A stretch of 64,000 nt of DNA from an uncultured Desulfobacteraceae bacterium (GCA_913060875.1 CAJXSL010000015.1:80900-144899); one strand, 5' to 3'. Counted from the stretch's first letter, positions 52,739 to 63,880 are shown. Notes: a model not told the origin generated them from the sequence alone. Numbers and translations are program-made.

Positions 52739-55720
52739 ATGACACGACCCAAGACTGAGACAACTCCACCGACATTGAATACGGGGGATACCCTTCACGG
52801 ATTCACCCTCAACACCGCCTTGCCGCTGCCCCATCTGGACGGCATGTTCTACGCACTGGAACACACCGCCACCGGGGCCCGCTACCTTCACATCCAGTGC
52901 CCCGACCGGGAAAACGCCTTTGGCGTGGCCTTAAAGACCGTTCCAGCCGACTCCACTGGTGTCGCGCACATCTTAGAGCACACGGTGTTGTGCGGTTCCC
53001 GCAAATTCCCGGTCCGCGACCCCTTCTTCTCCATGCTCAAACGGAGTCTGAGCACGTTCATGAATGCCTTTACGGCCTCCGACTGGACCCTATACCCGTT
53101 TGCCACCCAGAATCGCAAAGATTTCTACAATCTGATGGATGTCTACCTGGACGCTGTTTTTCACCCCCGGCTGGAACGCCTCAGTTTCAAACAGGAAGGC
53201 CATCGGATCGAATTTGAAGGCGATAGCGATCCGGAGCGGCGGCTGGTCTACAAAGGGGTCGTCTATAACGAAATGAAAGGCGCCATGTCTTCCCCGGATC
53301 AGGTGCTGGGCCGCTCCCTTCTGCACGCCCTTTATCCGGACACGACCTATCGTTTCAACTCCGGCGGCGATCCCCAGGTTATTCCCGATTTAACCGTGGA
53401 GGACCTGCGCACCTTTCATGACCGCCATTATCACCCCAGCAACGCCTTCTTCTACTCCTACGGCAATCTTCCCCTGGAGGACCATCTGGACTTTATCAGC
53501 CGCAAGGTGCTGGACGGTGTCGCCGGTATCGACCCGGGCACGGAAGTCCCCTCCCAGCCGCGCTGGTCGAAGCCCCGGGAAGCGGTTTACACCTACCCCC
53601 TGCCCCCCGGCGAAAATGCCGAACGTAAATGCCAGGTTGGCGTGGCCTGGCTGACGGCCGACATCCAGGATGTCTTCGAGGTGCTGGTATTGACCCTGAT
53701 CGAGCAGATTCTCCTGGGCAATCCGGCCTCTCCCCTGCGGAAAGCCTTGCTGGAATCGTCTCTGGGATCGGCCCTTGCGGATGCCACCGGCTTCGATGCC
53801 GACAACCGCGACACCCTCTTTTTCTGCGGGCTTAAAGATGTGGCCGAAGCGGACAGTCAAGCCATTTTCGACATCATCGTGGAAACCCTGACGAAGCTGA
53901 CCGAAAAGGGGATCGATCCGGAACTGATCGAAAGTGCGGTTCATCAGGTGGAGTTCCACCGCAAGGAAATTACGAACACGCCCTATCCCTACGGCCTCCG
54001 TTTGCTGATCGCCATGACCAGCACCTGGATTCATGGGGGTGAGCCGCACCGTCTGCTCCTGTTCGAAGAGGACATCGCCCGCCTGCGCCGCGAGATGAAG
54101 ACGCCACGGTTTTTCGAAAACCGGCTCCGCAGGCATTTCCTGGACAACCCCCACCGGGTATTTTTCAAGCTCCTGCCGGATTCGGGGCTGGCCGAAGAGC
54201 GGCGGCGCACCGAAGAAGAAAAACTGCGCGCTATCGAATCGGCCCTTTCAGACGAAGACATGGAACGCATCGCGAGAGATACCCGGGCCCTGGCCCGGCT
54301 TCAGGACAGCGAAGAAGATGTCAGCGCCTTGCCGACCCTTGCCATCGACGATATCCCCCCTGACGTCATCCGCATTGAACCCAGCGGTGTCAAGGCCAAC
54401 ACCCACTTTTACGCCCAGCCGACGGGCGGCATTTTCTATTTTTCCACCGCCATGGGAATCGCTTCCGTCCCGCCTGAAAACCTGCCGCTGCTGCCGCTCT
54501 TTTGTTACGCCGCCACACGCCTGGGAACGGCCGCTCGGGATTATGTCGGCTTGGCCCGCTATTTGGATCGCTACACCGGCGGATTCGGCCTGTCGGTGCA
54601 GGCGCGTACGCGCTTTGACGACGGCGGTGTCTCCCTGCCCCTGGTTACCCTGGGGGGCAAATGCCTGAACCGCAACCGGGACCAACTCTTCCGCATCATC
54701 GGTGAAATTCTGCAGACCATTCGGTTCACCGACACGGATCAGTTGAAACGTGTCCTGATGGAATTCCGGGCCATGCAGGAAAGTGCCGTGGTGCACAACG
54801 GCCACCGACTGGCCATTGCCCTGGCCAATCGCCACATGACACCCTCCGCCCATCTGAACGAACTGTGGCACGGGGTGCACCAGCTTCGCTTCATCAAGGA
54901 TTTGAACCGAGAAATCGACACCGGCGCGGCCGCACTGGCAGCCACCGGCAAACAGCTGGCGGAAATCGCTCAAGCCCTCTTCCGGGGGGACAACATGCGC
55001 ATCGCCCTTGTCGGAGACAGCGGTCAGTTGGATAGCGCGGAAGGGCAGGCCGCCCAGCTGACCGCACAGCTTGACGCTGGGGCGGATGGGGGGCCGGCAA
55101 CCCGCCCGGCCCTGGCGGACCCGGCTACTGTCTGGGAAGGATGGCACACGGGAACGGAAGTTTCCTTCGTGGCCCAGTCCCTGCAATGTGTCCGCCACGC
55201 CCACGCCGACGCCCCGGCGCTGGCGGTCATCGCCAAGCTGATGCGTTCCCTTTACCTGCACCGTGAAATTCGTGAAAAAGGCGGCGCTTATGGCGGGTTC
55301 GCCCTCTACAGTCCGGAAGACGGCCTTTTCTCGTTCGGGTCCTATCGCGACCCCCACATTGCGCGGACCCTCGATGTCTACGCCGATGCCGCCGCTTTTG
55401 CGGTCTCCGGCAACTACACGGCGGATGATATCCGGGAAGCCATCCTCCAGGTCTGCTCGGATATCGACAAACCCGATCCGCCCGGCCCCGCCGCCCGCAA
55501 GGCATTTTATCGCCGGCTGGTCGGACTTGACGATGATCGCCGCCAAAGGTTCAAAGCGGGCCTGCTGGCATTGGACCGTGAAAAGGTGCGCACGGTGGCG
55601 GAGCGCTATTTGGGGAATCTTGAAGGCCGGACATCGACCGCCGTCATCTCCTCCCGGGAAATGCTGGAACGCGCCAGCCAGGATCTGAAGGGCGGCCCGC
55701 TGTCACTGGAAAAAATATAG
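52739..55720 (+). CDS. M16C (PreP-like) metalloprotease
   Basis: 993 aa, two-lobe insulinase/presequence protease. The inverted zinc motif HxxEH is H77-I-L-E80-H81, followed by CGSRKFPVRDPF and a downstream Glu in GVVYNEMKGAMSSP. Arg and Tyr near the C terminus (REIREKGGAYGGF) are the usual second-half catalytic partners. The ATG at 52739 is preferred to a TTG at 52733. No signal peptide, so cytoplasmic. It degrades short unstructured peptides, by analogy with PreP. Confidence 0.92.
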   Translation: MTRPKTETTPPTLNTGDTLHGFTLNTALPLPHLDGMFYALEHTATGARYLHIQCPDRENAFGVALKTVPADSTGVAHILEHTVLCGSRKFPVRDPFFSMLKRSLSTFMNAFTASDWTLYPFATQNRKDFYNLMDVYLDAVFHPRLERLSFKQEGHRIEFEGDSDPERRLVYKGVVYNEMKGAMSSPDQVLGRSLLHALYPDTTYRFNSGGDPQVIPDLTVEDLRTFHDRHYHPSNAFFYSYGNLPLEDHLDFISRKVLDGVAGIDPGTEVPSQPRWSKPREAVYTYPLPPGENAERKCQVGVAWLTADIQDVFEVLVLTLIEQILLGNPASPLRKALLESSLGSALADATGFDADNRDTLFFCGLKDVAEADSQAIFDIIVETLTKLTEKGIDPELIESAVHQVEFHRKEITNTPYPYGLRLLIAMTSTWIHGGEPHRLLLFEEDIARLRREMKTPRFFENRLRRHFLDNPHRVFFKLLPDSGLAEERRRTEEEKLRAIESALSDEDMERIARDTRALARLQDSEEDVSALPTLAIDDIPPDVIRIEPSGVKANTHFYAQPTGGIFYFSTAMGIASVPPENLPLLPLFCYAATRLGTAARDYVGLARYLDRYTGGFGLSVQARTRFDDGGVSLPLVTLGGKCLNRNRDQLFRIIGEILQTIRFTDTDQLKRVLMEFRAMQESAVVHNGHRLAIALANRHMTPSAHLNELWHGVHQLRFIKDLNREIDTGAAALAATGKQLAEIAQALFRGDNMRIALVGDSGQLDSAEGQAAQLTAQLDAGADGGPATRPALADPATVWEGWHTGTEVSFVAQSLQCVRHAHADAPALAVIAKLMRSLYLHREIREKGGAYGGFALYSPEDGLFSFGSYRDPHIARTLDVYADAAAFAVSGNYTADDIREAILQVCSDIDKPDPPGPAARKAFYRRLVGLDDDRRQRFKAGLLALDREKVRTVAERYLGNLEGRTSTAVISSREMLERASQDLKGGPLSLEKI

Positions 55721-55759
55721 ACGATCCGGGACAAGGGGTTAGTAGAAGCGATCTTAAAA

Positions 55760-56635
55760 TCAAGTTTTGGTGAGCACCTCTTCCAAAGCCCGCAACGTTG
55801 CCGTGTCCACCCCGCCGCCGGCCTTGGCCAGGGGCAGGGTGTACTGCCCCAGCAGTTGGTAGAAGGGCAGCATGTCGGGCAGGGCCTCCCCGATCTTGCG
55901 GCAATGGGCCTCAACCGTGTCCAGGTCGCCCCGTGCGATCGGTCCGGTCAGGGCCGCCGCCACCCCCCTGTTTTCGATATTGTTCAAAGTCCCCCTTACA
56001 AGCGGCAGCAGTACCTTGAGGGTATCTTCGGAAGCAATGCCGCAGCCTTCCAGCATGCGCGTCGCCGCCGCCATGAGGGTCACCAGGTAATTGGAGGCCA
56101 CGACCGCGGCGGCGTGATAAAGGGTTTTATGCGCCGTTTCGATGGGCAGGAAAACCGCCTGGAAACCGGAGGCAATCTCCCGGCCCAGCGCCAGCGCCGC
56201 ATCATCGCCCTCCCCGGCCATGACAATCCCCTGGAAGGGATTGGCCGGGAAGGTGGGGGCCGCAAAACTCTGCAGGGGGTGCAGGGAACCGATATGGGCC
56301 CCGCAACGGCGCAGGTCGGCCAGGATCGTGGATGGCAGAACCCCGCTGCAGTGCAGGACCACGGCCCCGCGCTTCACCCCTTTCCGTCCGGCCAGACCTT
56401 CGGCCACGGATTGAATGACGTCGTCCGGTGTGGTGATGAAAACGATATCCGCATCCTTGGTCGCCTCGCCGGCCTCCCGGCAGACACGCCCGCCGCCTGC
56501 GGTTTCCGCCGCGGCATGAGCCGAGGCCGAACGGCGGCTGGCAAAGCCCGCGGGCGCAAGTCCAATATTCACGAGGTGCCAGGCCAGGGTTACCCCAACC
56601 TTGCCGCAACCCAGGATCGCAAACGTGGCTTTCAT
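55760..56635 (-). CDS. Rossmann/DUF2520 protein, candidate ketopantoate reductase (PanG-like)
   Basis: ATG 56635 (MKATFAILGCGKVGVTLAW) gives 291 aa; upstream in-frame codons lack domain character. A Rossmann NAD(P)-binding motif GCGKVG at residues 9-14 is followed by a DUF2520 C-terminal domain with HCSGVLPSTIL, GSLHPLQSF and HAAAVVASNYLV. Such proteins are known as alternative ketopantoate reductases (PanG in Francisella). It lies 28 bases after panB on the same strand, supporting that role, although no panE or panC is in the window. The substrate assignment is inference. Confidence 0.75.
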   Translation of the reverse strand: MKATFAILGCGKVGVTLAWHLVNIGLAPAGFASRRSASAHAAAETAGGGRVCREAGEATKDADIVFITTPDDVIQSVAEGLAGRKGVKRGAVVLHCSGVLPSTILADLRRCGAHIGSLHPLQSFAAPTFPANPFQGIVMAGEGDDAALALGREIASGFQAVFLPIETAHKTLYHAAAVVASNYLVTLMAAATRMLEGCGIASEDTLKVLLPLVRGTLNNIENRGVAAALTGPIARGDLDTVEAHCRKIGEALPDMLPFYQLLGQYTLPLAKAGGGVDTATLRALEEVLTKT

Positions 56636-56663
56636 CGAAGATGCCCCCTCTCTTCTGATGGAC

Positions 56664-57455
56664 TCAATCGTAACAGTGCTCGGCCGCCGGGAAATGCCCC
56701 GACCGCACCTCCCCGGCATATTCCTCCAGACCGCTGCGGACCTCGGCCGCCAGTTGACGGTATTGCTTGACGAACTTGGGGACATGGCGCTGGCTCAGAC
56801 CAAGCAGGTCGTGGAGCACCAGAATCTGCCCGTCGCAGGCCGGACCGGCACCAATGCCGATGGTCGGAATCTTCAACTCGCGGGTGATCTTGGTGGCGAT
56901 GGGGGTGGGGATACCCTCCAGCACCACTGAAAAAGCCCCGGCCTGTTCCACCTCTAGCGCGTCGGCCACAAGCCGTTCCTCGTCGCGCTGGACCCGATAG
57001 CCGCCCATCTGGTGCACCGACTGGGGCGTCAACCCGATGTGGGCCTGGACAGGAATACCCGCCCCGGAAAGGGCCCGGATCATGGGACTGACCGACACCC
57101 CGCCTTCCAGCTTCACCGCCGCAGCCCCGGCCTCTTTGATGAAGCGCCCGGCGTTGCGAATGGCTTCCGCGGTATCCGCCTGGTAGGCCATGAACGGCAT
57201 ATCCCCGATCACCATGGCATTTTGAGCACCCCGGGCCACCATGCCGGTGTGGTAGACCATTTCGTCCATGGTCACCGGCAACGTATTGCGGCGCCCCTGG
57301 ACCACCATGCCGAGGGAATCGCCCACCAGGATGACATCGATCCCGGCGGCATCCGCCAATTGCGCAAAACCGAAATCATAGGCGGTCACCGCCGCGATTT
57401 TTTCCTGCTTTTCTTTCATACGCCACAAACGGGGTATGGTGACGGGTGAAGCCAT
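56664..57455 (-). CDS. panB: 3-Methyl-2-oxobutanoate hydroxymethyltransferase
   Basis: 263 aa, full length. Family motifs: [35 protein letters not shown] and [24 protein letters not shown]. It forms ketopantoate from 2-oxoisovalerate and methylene-tetrahydrofolate, the first committed step of pantothenate and CoA synthesis. Acidic metal-binding Asp (GDS) and the Glu near EGG are present. It precedes the PanG-like gene, giving a likely two-step unit. Confidence 0.95.
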   Translation of the reverse strand: MASPVTIPRLWRMKEKQEKIAAVTAYDFGFAQLADAAGIDVILVGDSLGMVVQGRRNTLPVTMDEMVYHTGMVARGAQNAMVIGDMPFMAYQADTAEAIRNAGRFIKEAGAAAVKLEGGVSVSPMIRALSGAGIPVQAHIGLTPQSVHQMGGYRVQRDEERLVADALEVEQAGAFSVVLEGIPTPIATKITRELKIPTIGIGAGPACDGQILVLHDLLGLSQRHVPKFVKQYRQLAAEVRSGLEEYAGEVRSGHFPAAEHCYD

Positions 57456-57515
57456 GGATATCCTCCCTATGTTGAAGACTTTGGTTTTGGTTTTCCCATT
57501 GTTCCGCGCCGAGCA

Positions 57516-58796
57516 TCAGCGGGCCACCATGCCGGCCAGCCACATGGTCAAGGGCGCATAAAAGGTCACCACCATCAAATCGATCAGCAATACCAGCAGG
57601 AAGGGCCCGATGCGCCAGGCAATGGCCCCCAGGCGGTCTCCTGATATGGTTCCGGCCACGATCAGGCAGATCCCCATGGGAGGGGTGAGCATGCCGATGG
57701 CCAGGTTGGTCACCACGATGACGCCGAGTTGCACCAGATCGATGCCCAGGGCCGGCAGCATGGCCACGATCATGGGGACCAGCAGAATCAGTGCAGCGGT
57801 GGTCTCCACGAAAGTGCCCGCAATCAGCAGAATGAAATTGATCAACAGGAGCAGCAGCACCCGATGGTCGGTCAGATCGAGCAGCGCGCCGGCCAGACGG
57901 GCCGGCAGTTCCTCGATGGCCGCAACCCAGCTGAAGATCGAAGCCGCCGCAATAATGAACATCACGACGGAAGCCGTAACCGCAGCATTGATGAGGATCT
58001 TGGGCAATTGCCGCAACCCGATTTCACGGTAGACCGTCAGGCTGACCACCAGGGCATAGACCACCGCAACAGCGGCGGACTCGGTGGCGGTGAAAACCCC
58101 CAGAAGAATGCCCCCCAGAATGATCAGGGGCGCCCCCAGGGCCAGGATGGCCTGGCGAAACGTGCGCCACACGTTGCGGCCGGAAAAGGGCTGCGTGGCC
58201 CCGTAGCCGCGGCGCCATGAAATCACCGCGGCCACCCCAATCAGCGACAGGCCCACCAGCAATCCCGGCAGAATGCCGCCGGCAAACAACTGGCCGATGG
58301 AGGCGCCCGTCAGGAACCCGAAAATGATCATGGGAATGGAAGGGGGAATGATCACACCGATGGAGCCCCCCGAGGCCAGAACAGCCGCTGAGAAGTCCGA
58401 ATCGTAACCCGATTTCTTCATAGCCGGAATCAGAATCGCCCCCACGGCGGCCGCATCGGCAGCGGCCGATCCCGATATGCCGGCGAAAAACATGGCCGAA
58501 ACGATGGTCACCGCCGCCAGCCCGCCGGGCAGCCATCCCACCAGGGCATTGGCAAAATCGATAATCCGTCGGCTGATGCCCCCGGCTTCCATAAGGGCGC
58601 CGGCAAACATGAACAGGGGAACGGCCAGGAGATGAAACGAATCCGTCCCGCCAAACATACGCTGGGCCATGACCATCATGGGGAAATCGCCCTGGACCAG
58701 GATGCCCACCACCGAAGCCCCGCCGATGGCCACGGCAATGGGGGCGTTCAGGGCAAACAGCACCAGCAGGGCGATGATCAGGGCTTCCGCCGTCAC
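57516..58796 (-). CDS. dctM: TRAP transporter large permease (DctM)
   Basis: GTG 58796 overlaps the dctQ stop (GTGA) and starts VTAEALIIALLVLFALNAPIAVAI; 426 aa. Around 12 hydrophobic segments are visible, with GTFVETTAALILL and GGSIGVIIPPSIPMIIFG typical of DctM. It forms the ion-coupled permease with DctQ and takes substrate from DctP. Longer upstream frames lie within dctQ and are ignored. Confidence 0.93.
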   Translation of the reverse strand: MTAEALIIALLVLFALNAPIAVAIGGASVVGILVQGDFPMMVMAQRMFGGTDSFHLLAVPLFMFAGALMEAGGISRRIIDFANALVGWLPGGLAAVTIVSAMFFAGISGSAAADAAAVGAILIPAMKKSGYDSDFSAAVLASGGSIGVIIPPSIPMIIFGFLTGASIGQLFAGGILPGLLVGLSLIGVAAVISWRRGYGATQPFSGRNVWRTFRQAILALGAPLIILGGILLGVFTATESAAVAVVYALVVSLTVYREIGLRQLPKILINAAVTASVVMFIIAAASIFSWVAAIEELPARLAGALLDLTDHRVLLLLLINFILLIAGTFVETTAALILLVPMIVAMLPALGIDLVQLGVIVVTNLAIGMLTPPMGICLIVAGTISGDRLGAIAWRIGPFLLVLLIDLMVVTFYAPLTMWLAGMVAR

Positions 58797-59290
58797 GAAG
58801 CCGACTCCTTGAGCTCCGAGGCGATGGCCGCCGCGGCATGCAGGCACATGACCAGACCGCTGAACGGCAGCACCAGCAGAACCGTCCACTTGGGGATCTG
58901 GAGGGCCGGGGATATCTGCAACCGCACAAAATAGGCGAACTGGGCGCCGTAGATCACCAGAACACCGCAAAAGGCCATTGCCACCAGGTGCGCGCCGACA
59001 CGCAGGGCCCGTGCGCCACGGCTCCCCAGGCGGGCGGCAAACAGATCGATGCGCGGGTGCGCCCCCCGCCGATAAGCCGCGGTAGCCCCTAGAAACGTCA
59101 GCCAGACCAGGATATACCGGGCCAGTTCTTCCGACCAGAAGAGGGAATGGTTGAGGACGTAACGGAAAAAGACCTGGGCGGCCACCACCCCGATCATCAG
59201 GACACCCAGGACAAACAGGGACCGTTCGACCTGGGTGTTGATGTGTCGGCTGATCCGGTCAAGGCGGTGCATGCGGCTTTCCTCCGTCAT
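58793..59290 (-). CDS. dctQ: TRAP transporter small permease (DctQ)
   Basis: 165 aa with four hydrophobic segments (LFVLGVLMIGVVAAQVFF; ARYILVWLTFLGATAAY; LVAMAFCGVLVIYG; VLLVLPFSGLVMCLH) and the DctQ phrase FWSEELARY. The loop EELARYILVWLTF is typical. It lies 24 bases after dctP and overlaps dctM. Confidence 0.92.
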   Translation of the reverse strand: MTEESRMHRLDRISRHINTQVERSLFVLGVLMIGVVAAQVFFRYVLNHSLFWSEELARYILVWLTFLGATAAYRRGAHPRIDLFAARLGSRGARALRVGAHLVAMAFCGVLVIYGAQFAYFVRLQISPALQIPKWTVLLVLPFSGLVMCLHAAAAIASELKESAS

Positions 59291-59314
59291 CAGGCCGGTG
59301 CCAGTCCCGATCGA

Positions 59315-60292
59315 TCAGCGGGTCGCAGCCAGAATGCGGCCCAAAAGATCGTTCACCCTGGGGTCGCGGTAGATCGAATTGGATTGCAGGGAGGCCAGTT
59401 TGGCACGGAAGGCCGTCAGGTCCGGTGTTTCTTCAACCGCCATCCCTTTTTCCTTGAGAAAAGCCAGGCGGGCGGCATCCTTTTCGCGGTTGTCCTTCCG
59501 CTGGTAATTGGCGGCATCCCGCATAGCCGTCAAAACCATGGCTCTAATCGGCGCTTCGAGGGTGTTCCACCACTTCAGGGAGGCCACATCAATGTGGGGC
59601 GAGTAGACATGCCGCGTCAGTGTCATGTAATTCTGGATTTCGTAGAACTTGTATTCCTTCATCACCCAGAGCGGGTTCTCCTGCCCGTCGATGACGCCCT
59701 GCTCCAGTTCGGTGTAAATCGGCCAGGGCATGGGGGTGGGATTGGCCCCCAGCGTCTGCCAGATGGTCTTGTGCAGGGCCGAAGACATGACCCTGATTTT
59801 CAGCCCTTTCACATCGTCCGGTCCCTTGACCGGCCGTTTGTTGTTGGTCAGGTTGCGGAAGCCGTTTTCGGAGAAACAAAGCCCTTTGAATCCCGAGCCT
59901 TCCAGGCTGGTCAGGATCTCCTGTCCCAGGGGCCCGTCGAGGATTTCATCGGCCTGGGCGTTGCTTTTAAAAAGGAAGGGATAATTGACGACACGTACGA
60001 TGGGATCGAAGGTATCGAAGGGACCCACCGTGATGATACCCATCTGGACCGTGTTCATCTGAATCTGCTGCAGGATCTCGGTCTCGTTGCCGATGGACTT
60101 GGAGTGATAGATTTTGACGGTCACATCGCCGTTGGAGCGCTGGGTCATCAGTTCCTTGAATTTCTCGGCGGCGATATTCTGGGCCGATCCGGGTTTGGTC
60201 ACCACTCCGAGTTTGATGGTCATGGCCCCGAAGGCATTCAGCGGTAGTGTACACAAAACGCCTACGAGCACCGACATCACGAGTTTCCGCAT
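59315..60292 (-). CDS. dctP: TRAP transporter substrate-binding protein (DctP)
   Basis: ATG 60292 follows GGAGGAG and gives 325 aa; residues 1-23 form a signal peptide (VMSVLVGVLCTLPLNAFG). The DctP fold has an Arg for carboxylate binding in KGLKIRVMSS and a PIYTELEQGVIDGQENP hinge. Ligand is likely a small carboxylate but cannot be specified. First gene of the dctPQM operon; upstream lies hisS, divergent. Confidence 0.93.
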   Translation of the reverse strand: MRKLVMSVLVGVLCTLPLNAFGAMTIKLGVVTKPGSAQNIAAEKFKELMTQRSNGDVTVKIYHSKSIGNETEILQQIQMNTVQMGIITVGPFDTFDPIVRVVNYPFLFKSNAQADEILDGPLGQEILTSLEGSGFKGLCFSENGFRNLTNNKRPVKGPDDVKGLKIRVMSSALHKTIWQTLGANPTPMPWPIYTELEQGVIDGQENPLWVMKEYKFYEIQNYMTLTRHVYSPHIDVASLKWWNTLEAPIRAMVLTAMRDAANYQRKDNREKDAARLAFLKEKGMAVEETPDLTAFRAKLASLQSNSIYRDPRVNDLLGRILAATR

Positions 60293-60613
60293 AGTCGCTC
60301 CTCCATTATTCAGCCTGATGCAGTCTAACAAACCGCTGCAGGATAAATGAGTATAAGTATTCGCTAAACTTTGATTTTTAACGGATTCCATCCCAAAAGT
60401 CCATCCCAAATACCGCACGTCTCCGGGGCCGCAAGGGCGTGACGTGACGGACAGCAACGTCTGCCGAACTATCCTGTTGACTAATAATCTACCCATACGA
60501 TACAAAGCGTGATTTTAATCATCGTCGCTGACAACGACCGGCAGCCGGTAGTGACACCGGTTTCGGGCACCCGGCGGCACAATCTTTACGAAACGCGCAC
60601 GACGACACACACT
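60293..60613. promoter_or_regulatory. Divergent dctP/hisS promoter region
   Basis: For hisS a possible sigma-70 pair is TTGACT (60477-60482) and TACAAA (60501-60506), 18 bases apart, about 105 bases before the start. For dctP the minus strand has TATACT, but I find no good -35. No terminator or riboswitch recognised. Confidence 0.35.
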
Positions 60614-61885
60614 ATGACACCATTGCAATCCATCAAAGGGTTCAAGGATATTCTTCCGGGCGAGTCCGAACTCTGGCAATCCATTGAAGAACAGGCCAAG
60701 ACGGTTTTTGCCGCCTTCGGATTTCGGGAAATCCGCCTGCCCATGCTGGAGAAAACCGAACTTTTCGCCCGCAGCATCGGGGAAGCCACCGATATCGTCG
60801 AAAAGGAAATGTACACCTTCCAGGACCGGGGCGGCGACCTGCTCACCATGCGCCCCGAGGCCACGGCCGGCATCGTACGGGCCTACCTGCAGCACAAGCT
60901 CTATGCCCAGGAGCCGGTCCACAAATTCTTCACCATCGGCCCCATGTTCCGCCGCGAACGGCCGCAAAAGGGACGCTATCGCCAGTTCAGCCAGATCAAC
61001 GCGGAAATTTTCGGCGTGGCGTCCCCCTATGCCGATGCCCAGTTGATCCTGGTCCTGGTGCACCTGATGAACGGCCTGGGCGTCACCGACGCCAAGCCCC
61101 ACATCAACTCCCTGGGCTGTCCGGCATGCCGGCCGGCGTTCCGCACCGCCCTGCAGGATTTCCTGGCGGATGCGGGCGACCAACTCTGCAGCGACTGCCT
61201 GCGCCGACGCGAAACCAATCCCCTGCGGGTTCTGGACTGCAAAGTACCCGGGTGCAAGGAAGCCACCCAAAACGCGCCGGCCCTGTCCGATTATCTGTGC
61301 GCGGAATGCCGGACTCACTTTGCCACCGTGCGCCAGGCCCTCGACGACCGGGGCGTGGCCTACACCATCGACGACCGTCTTGTGCGGGGGCTGGACTATT
61401 ACATCCGCACCACTTTCGAAATCCAGACCGGCGCCTTGGGTGCCCAGAACGCCATCGCCGGTGGCGGCCGTTACGACGGACTGGCCCGGGCCCTGGGAGG
61501 GCCGGACATCCCTGCCACCGGATTCGCCATCGGGCTTGATCGCCTGGCCGAGATTGTCGGCAGCATCCGCCGCCCCGATCTTCCCCGGCCGACCCTGTAT
61601 ATTGCCGCCCTGGGGGAAGACGCGCGGCCCATGGCCTTCCAATGCCTCAGCCAGTTGAACCTTTCAGGCATCACGGCCGAAATGGCCTACGAAGACAAAA
61701 GCCTCAAGAGCCAGATGAAAAGAGCCAACAAGCTGGGCGCCGCCCATGTTCTGATCATCGGCGAGCAGGAGATGCAGCAGGGGAAGGCCACCTTGCGCGA
61801 CATGGCCACCAAGGAGCAAGTGACCATACCCACAGACGATTTGGCGGCCCACCTGATCGAGCGTTTCCATAACACCGGCGGCTGA
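60614..61885 (+). CDS. hisS: Histidyl-tRNA synthetase
   Basis: 423 aa from ATG 60614 ([15 protein letters not shown]). Class II motifs are clear: [58 protein letters not shown], and the HisRS motif [14 protein letters not shown], then [13 protein letters not shown]-terminal anticodon-binding domain follows. It charges tRNA-His. Next to aspS, 62 bases on, as often in Proteobacteria; the upstream in-frame codons are ignored as they lack family match. Confidence 0.96.
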   Translation: MTPLQSIKGFKDILPGESELWQSIEEQAKTVFAAFGFREIRLPMLEKTELFARSIGEATDIVEKEMYTFQDRGGDLLTMRPEATAGIVRAYLQHKLYAQEPVHKFFTIGPMFRRERPQKGRYRQFSQINAEIFGVASPYADAQLILVLVHLMNGLGVTDAKPHINSLGCPACRPAFRTALQDFLADAGDQLCSDCLRRRETNPLRVLDCKVPGCKEATQNAPALSDYLCAECRTHFATVRQALDDRGVAYTIDDRLVRGLDYYIRTTFEIQTGALGAQNAIAGGGRYDGLARALGGPDIPATGFAIGLDRLAEIVGSIRRPDLPRPTLYIAALGEDARPMAFQCLSQLNLSGITAEMAYEDKSLKSQMKRANKLGAAHVLIIGEQEMQQGKATLRDMATKEQVTIPTDDLAAHLIERFHNTGG

Positions 61886-61947
61886 TCGCACATCCTGAAA
61901 GCCGCCGACACCGACCATTCATTTTCGGAAAACAAGGAGCCAAAGCA

Positions 61948-63744
61948 TTGACAGCGGATATACTCGGCACATTGAGGCGCAGTCATCACTGCCAGGAACT
62001 CACCGCGAAAGCCATCGGTCAGGAAGTCGTCCTGATGGGATGGGTCCAGCGGCGCCGCGACCACGGCGGCGTTATTTTCGTCGATCTGCGTGACCGCGAA
62101 GGCCTCACCCAGGTCGTATTCAACCCGGCCGTCAGCCCGGAAGTACACGACAAGGCCCAGGTCCTGCGCAACGAATTCGTTATCGCCGTCAGGGGCAAGG
62201 TCGACCATCGCCCGGAAGGCATGACCAACCCGCAGCTTTTTACCGGCGAAATCGAAGTCCTGGTCACCGAACTTAAAATCCTGAATGCGGCTCAGACCCC
62301 GCCCTTCATGATCGAAGACCAGGTGGATGCCTCCGAGACCATCCGCCTGAAACATCGGCACCTGGACTTGCGCCGTTCGGCCCTGCAGAAAAATCTGATC
62401 CTGCGGCACAAGGCCACGGCCAGTATCCGATCTTTCCTGAATGCCAGCGGGTTTCTGGATATCGAAACCCCGGTGCTCACCCGCAGCACCCCTGAGGGTG
62501 CCCGCGACTATCTGGTGCCCAGTCGGGTCAACCCCGGCAATTTTTTTGCGCTGCCCCAGTCGCCGCAAATTTTCAAACAACTGCTCATGATCGCGGGTTT
62601 CGACCGCTATTACCAGATCGTCAAGTGCTTCCGGGATGAAGACCTGCGGGCCGACCGCCAGCCGGAATTCACCCAGGTGGATATCGAGATGTCCTTTGTG
62701 GGCGAAGAGGATGTCATGGCCATCAGCGAAGGATTGATCACCGCCTTGTTCAAGGACACGTTAGGCGTTGACCTGACCCCGCCCTTCGAACGCCTTACCT
62801 ATGCCGAGGCGATCCAGCGCTTCGGCCTGGACAAACCCGACCTGCGTTTCGGGCTGGAGCTCAAGGAGATCTCCGACATCGTGGCCCAGTCCGACTTCAA
62901 GGTCTTCGCCAATGTGGTCAAAAACGATGGCATCGTCAAAGCGTTGAACGCCAAGGGTTGCAGCCATTTTTCCCGCAAAGAGATCGATGACCTGACCGAA
63001 TACGTCGCCGTCTATCGGGCCAAGGGCATGGCCTGGATCAAGGTCAAAGAAGACGGCACCTGGCAGTCGCCGATTGCCAAGTTCTTCTCCGACGCGGAAA
63101 AAAGGGCCCTGGCCGAACGCCTGGACATGGCGCCCGGCGACATCATCTTCTTCGTGGCCGACCAGCCCAAGATCGTCAACGAATCCCTGGGCCACCTGCG
63201 CAACCACCTGGGCCGCAAGCTGAAGTTGATCGACAACCAGGCCTTCCGCTTCGTCTGGATCACCCACTTCCCCATGATGGAATACGACGAGAACGAAAAA
63301 CGCTACGAGGCGCTGCATCACCCGTTTACCGCCCCCCTGGACGAGGATCTTCAGGACCTGGCCACCCAGCCGGACAAAGTGCGCTCCCGGGCCTATGACA
63401 TGGTACTGAACGGCACCGAAATCGGGGGCGGCAGCATCCGTATTCACCAGCCGGAAATGCAGCAAGCGGTGTTTAAGGCCCTCGGCCTCCCGGAAGCCGA
63501 ATACCAGGAAAAATTCGGTTTCCTCCTGTCCGCCCTGGAGTCCGGCGCACCGCCCCACGGGGGCATCGCCTTTGGTTTAGATCGTATTCTCAGCATGTTA
63601 TGCGGCAGCGAATCCATTCGCGACGTCATCGCCTTTCCGAAGACACAACGGGCCGCCTGCCTGCTGACCAACGCCCCGTCGGAAGCCGGCAAAGCCCAGT
63701 TGGATGAGCTTCATCTGCGGGTGCGGCAGCTGAATGCCACCTGA
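61948..63744 (+). CDS. aspS: Aspartyl-tRNA synthetase
   Basis: 598 aa with a TTG start (61948) supported by AAGGAG about 8 bases before it. OB-fold anticodon-binding N terminus ([20 protein letters not shown]), class II motifs ([36 protein letters not shown]), bacterial GAD insertion and the C-terminal [11 protein letters not shown] motif. Length and insertion are typical of bacterial AspRS. Whether it also charges tRNA-Asn depends on anticodon-domain residues I did not resolve. Confidence 0.96.
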   Translation: MTADILGTLRRSHHCQELTAKAIGQEVVLMGWVQRRRDHGGVIFVDLRDREGLTQVVFNPAVSPEVHDKAQVLRNEFVIAVRGKVDHRPEGMTNPQLFTGEIEVLVTELKILNAAQTPPFMIEDQVDASETIRLKHRHLDLRRSALQKNLILRHKATASIRSFLNASGFLDIETPVLTRSTPEGARDYLVPSRVNPGNFFALPQSPQIFKQLLMIAGFDRYYQIVKCFRDEDLRADRQPEFTQVDIEMSFVGEEDVMAISEGLITALFKDTLGVDLTPPFERLTYAEAIQRFGLDKPDLRFGLELKEISDIVAQSDFKVFANVVKNDGIVKALNAKGCSHFSRKEIDDLTEYVAVYRAKGMAWIKVKEDGTWQSPIAKFFSDAEKRALAERLDMAPGDIIFFVADQPKIVNESLGHLRNHLGRKLKLIDNQAFRFVWITHFPMMEYDENEKRYEALHHPFTAPLDEDLQDLATQPDKVRSRAYDMVLNGTEIGGGSIRIHQPEMQQAVFKALGLPEAEYQEKFGFLLSALESGAPPHGGIAFGLDRILSMLCGSESIRDVIAFPKTQRAACLLTNAPSEAGKAQLDELHLRVRQLNAT

Positions 63745-63766
63745 TGGTGAAGAGGTCAATTTTTGC

Positions 63767-63793
63767 TTGACAAGCCTTGGCAGTTTGTATAAT
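63767..63793 (+). promoter_or_regulatory. Strong sigma-70 promoter for the tRNA region
   Basis: TTGACA (63767-63772) and TATAAT (63788-63793) are both perfect consensus, with a spacer of 15 bases, shorter than the usual 17. It follows aspS by 22 bases and reads toward the tRNA segments. Confidence 0.7.
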
Positions 63794-63880
63794 TGAGAGT
63801 CCTTTCAGCTCGACCACAAGGCGGGGTTCAACACCGCGCCGGAGTCAGCCGGAAAATTTGACTGCCGGATACACGATTAT

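Noticed and set aside
54248..55546. 432-aa minus-strand frame within the M16C gene
   Set aside because: Shadow of a gene with an intact HxxEH and family match.
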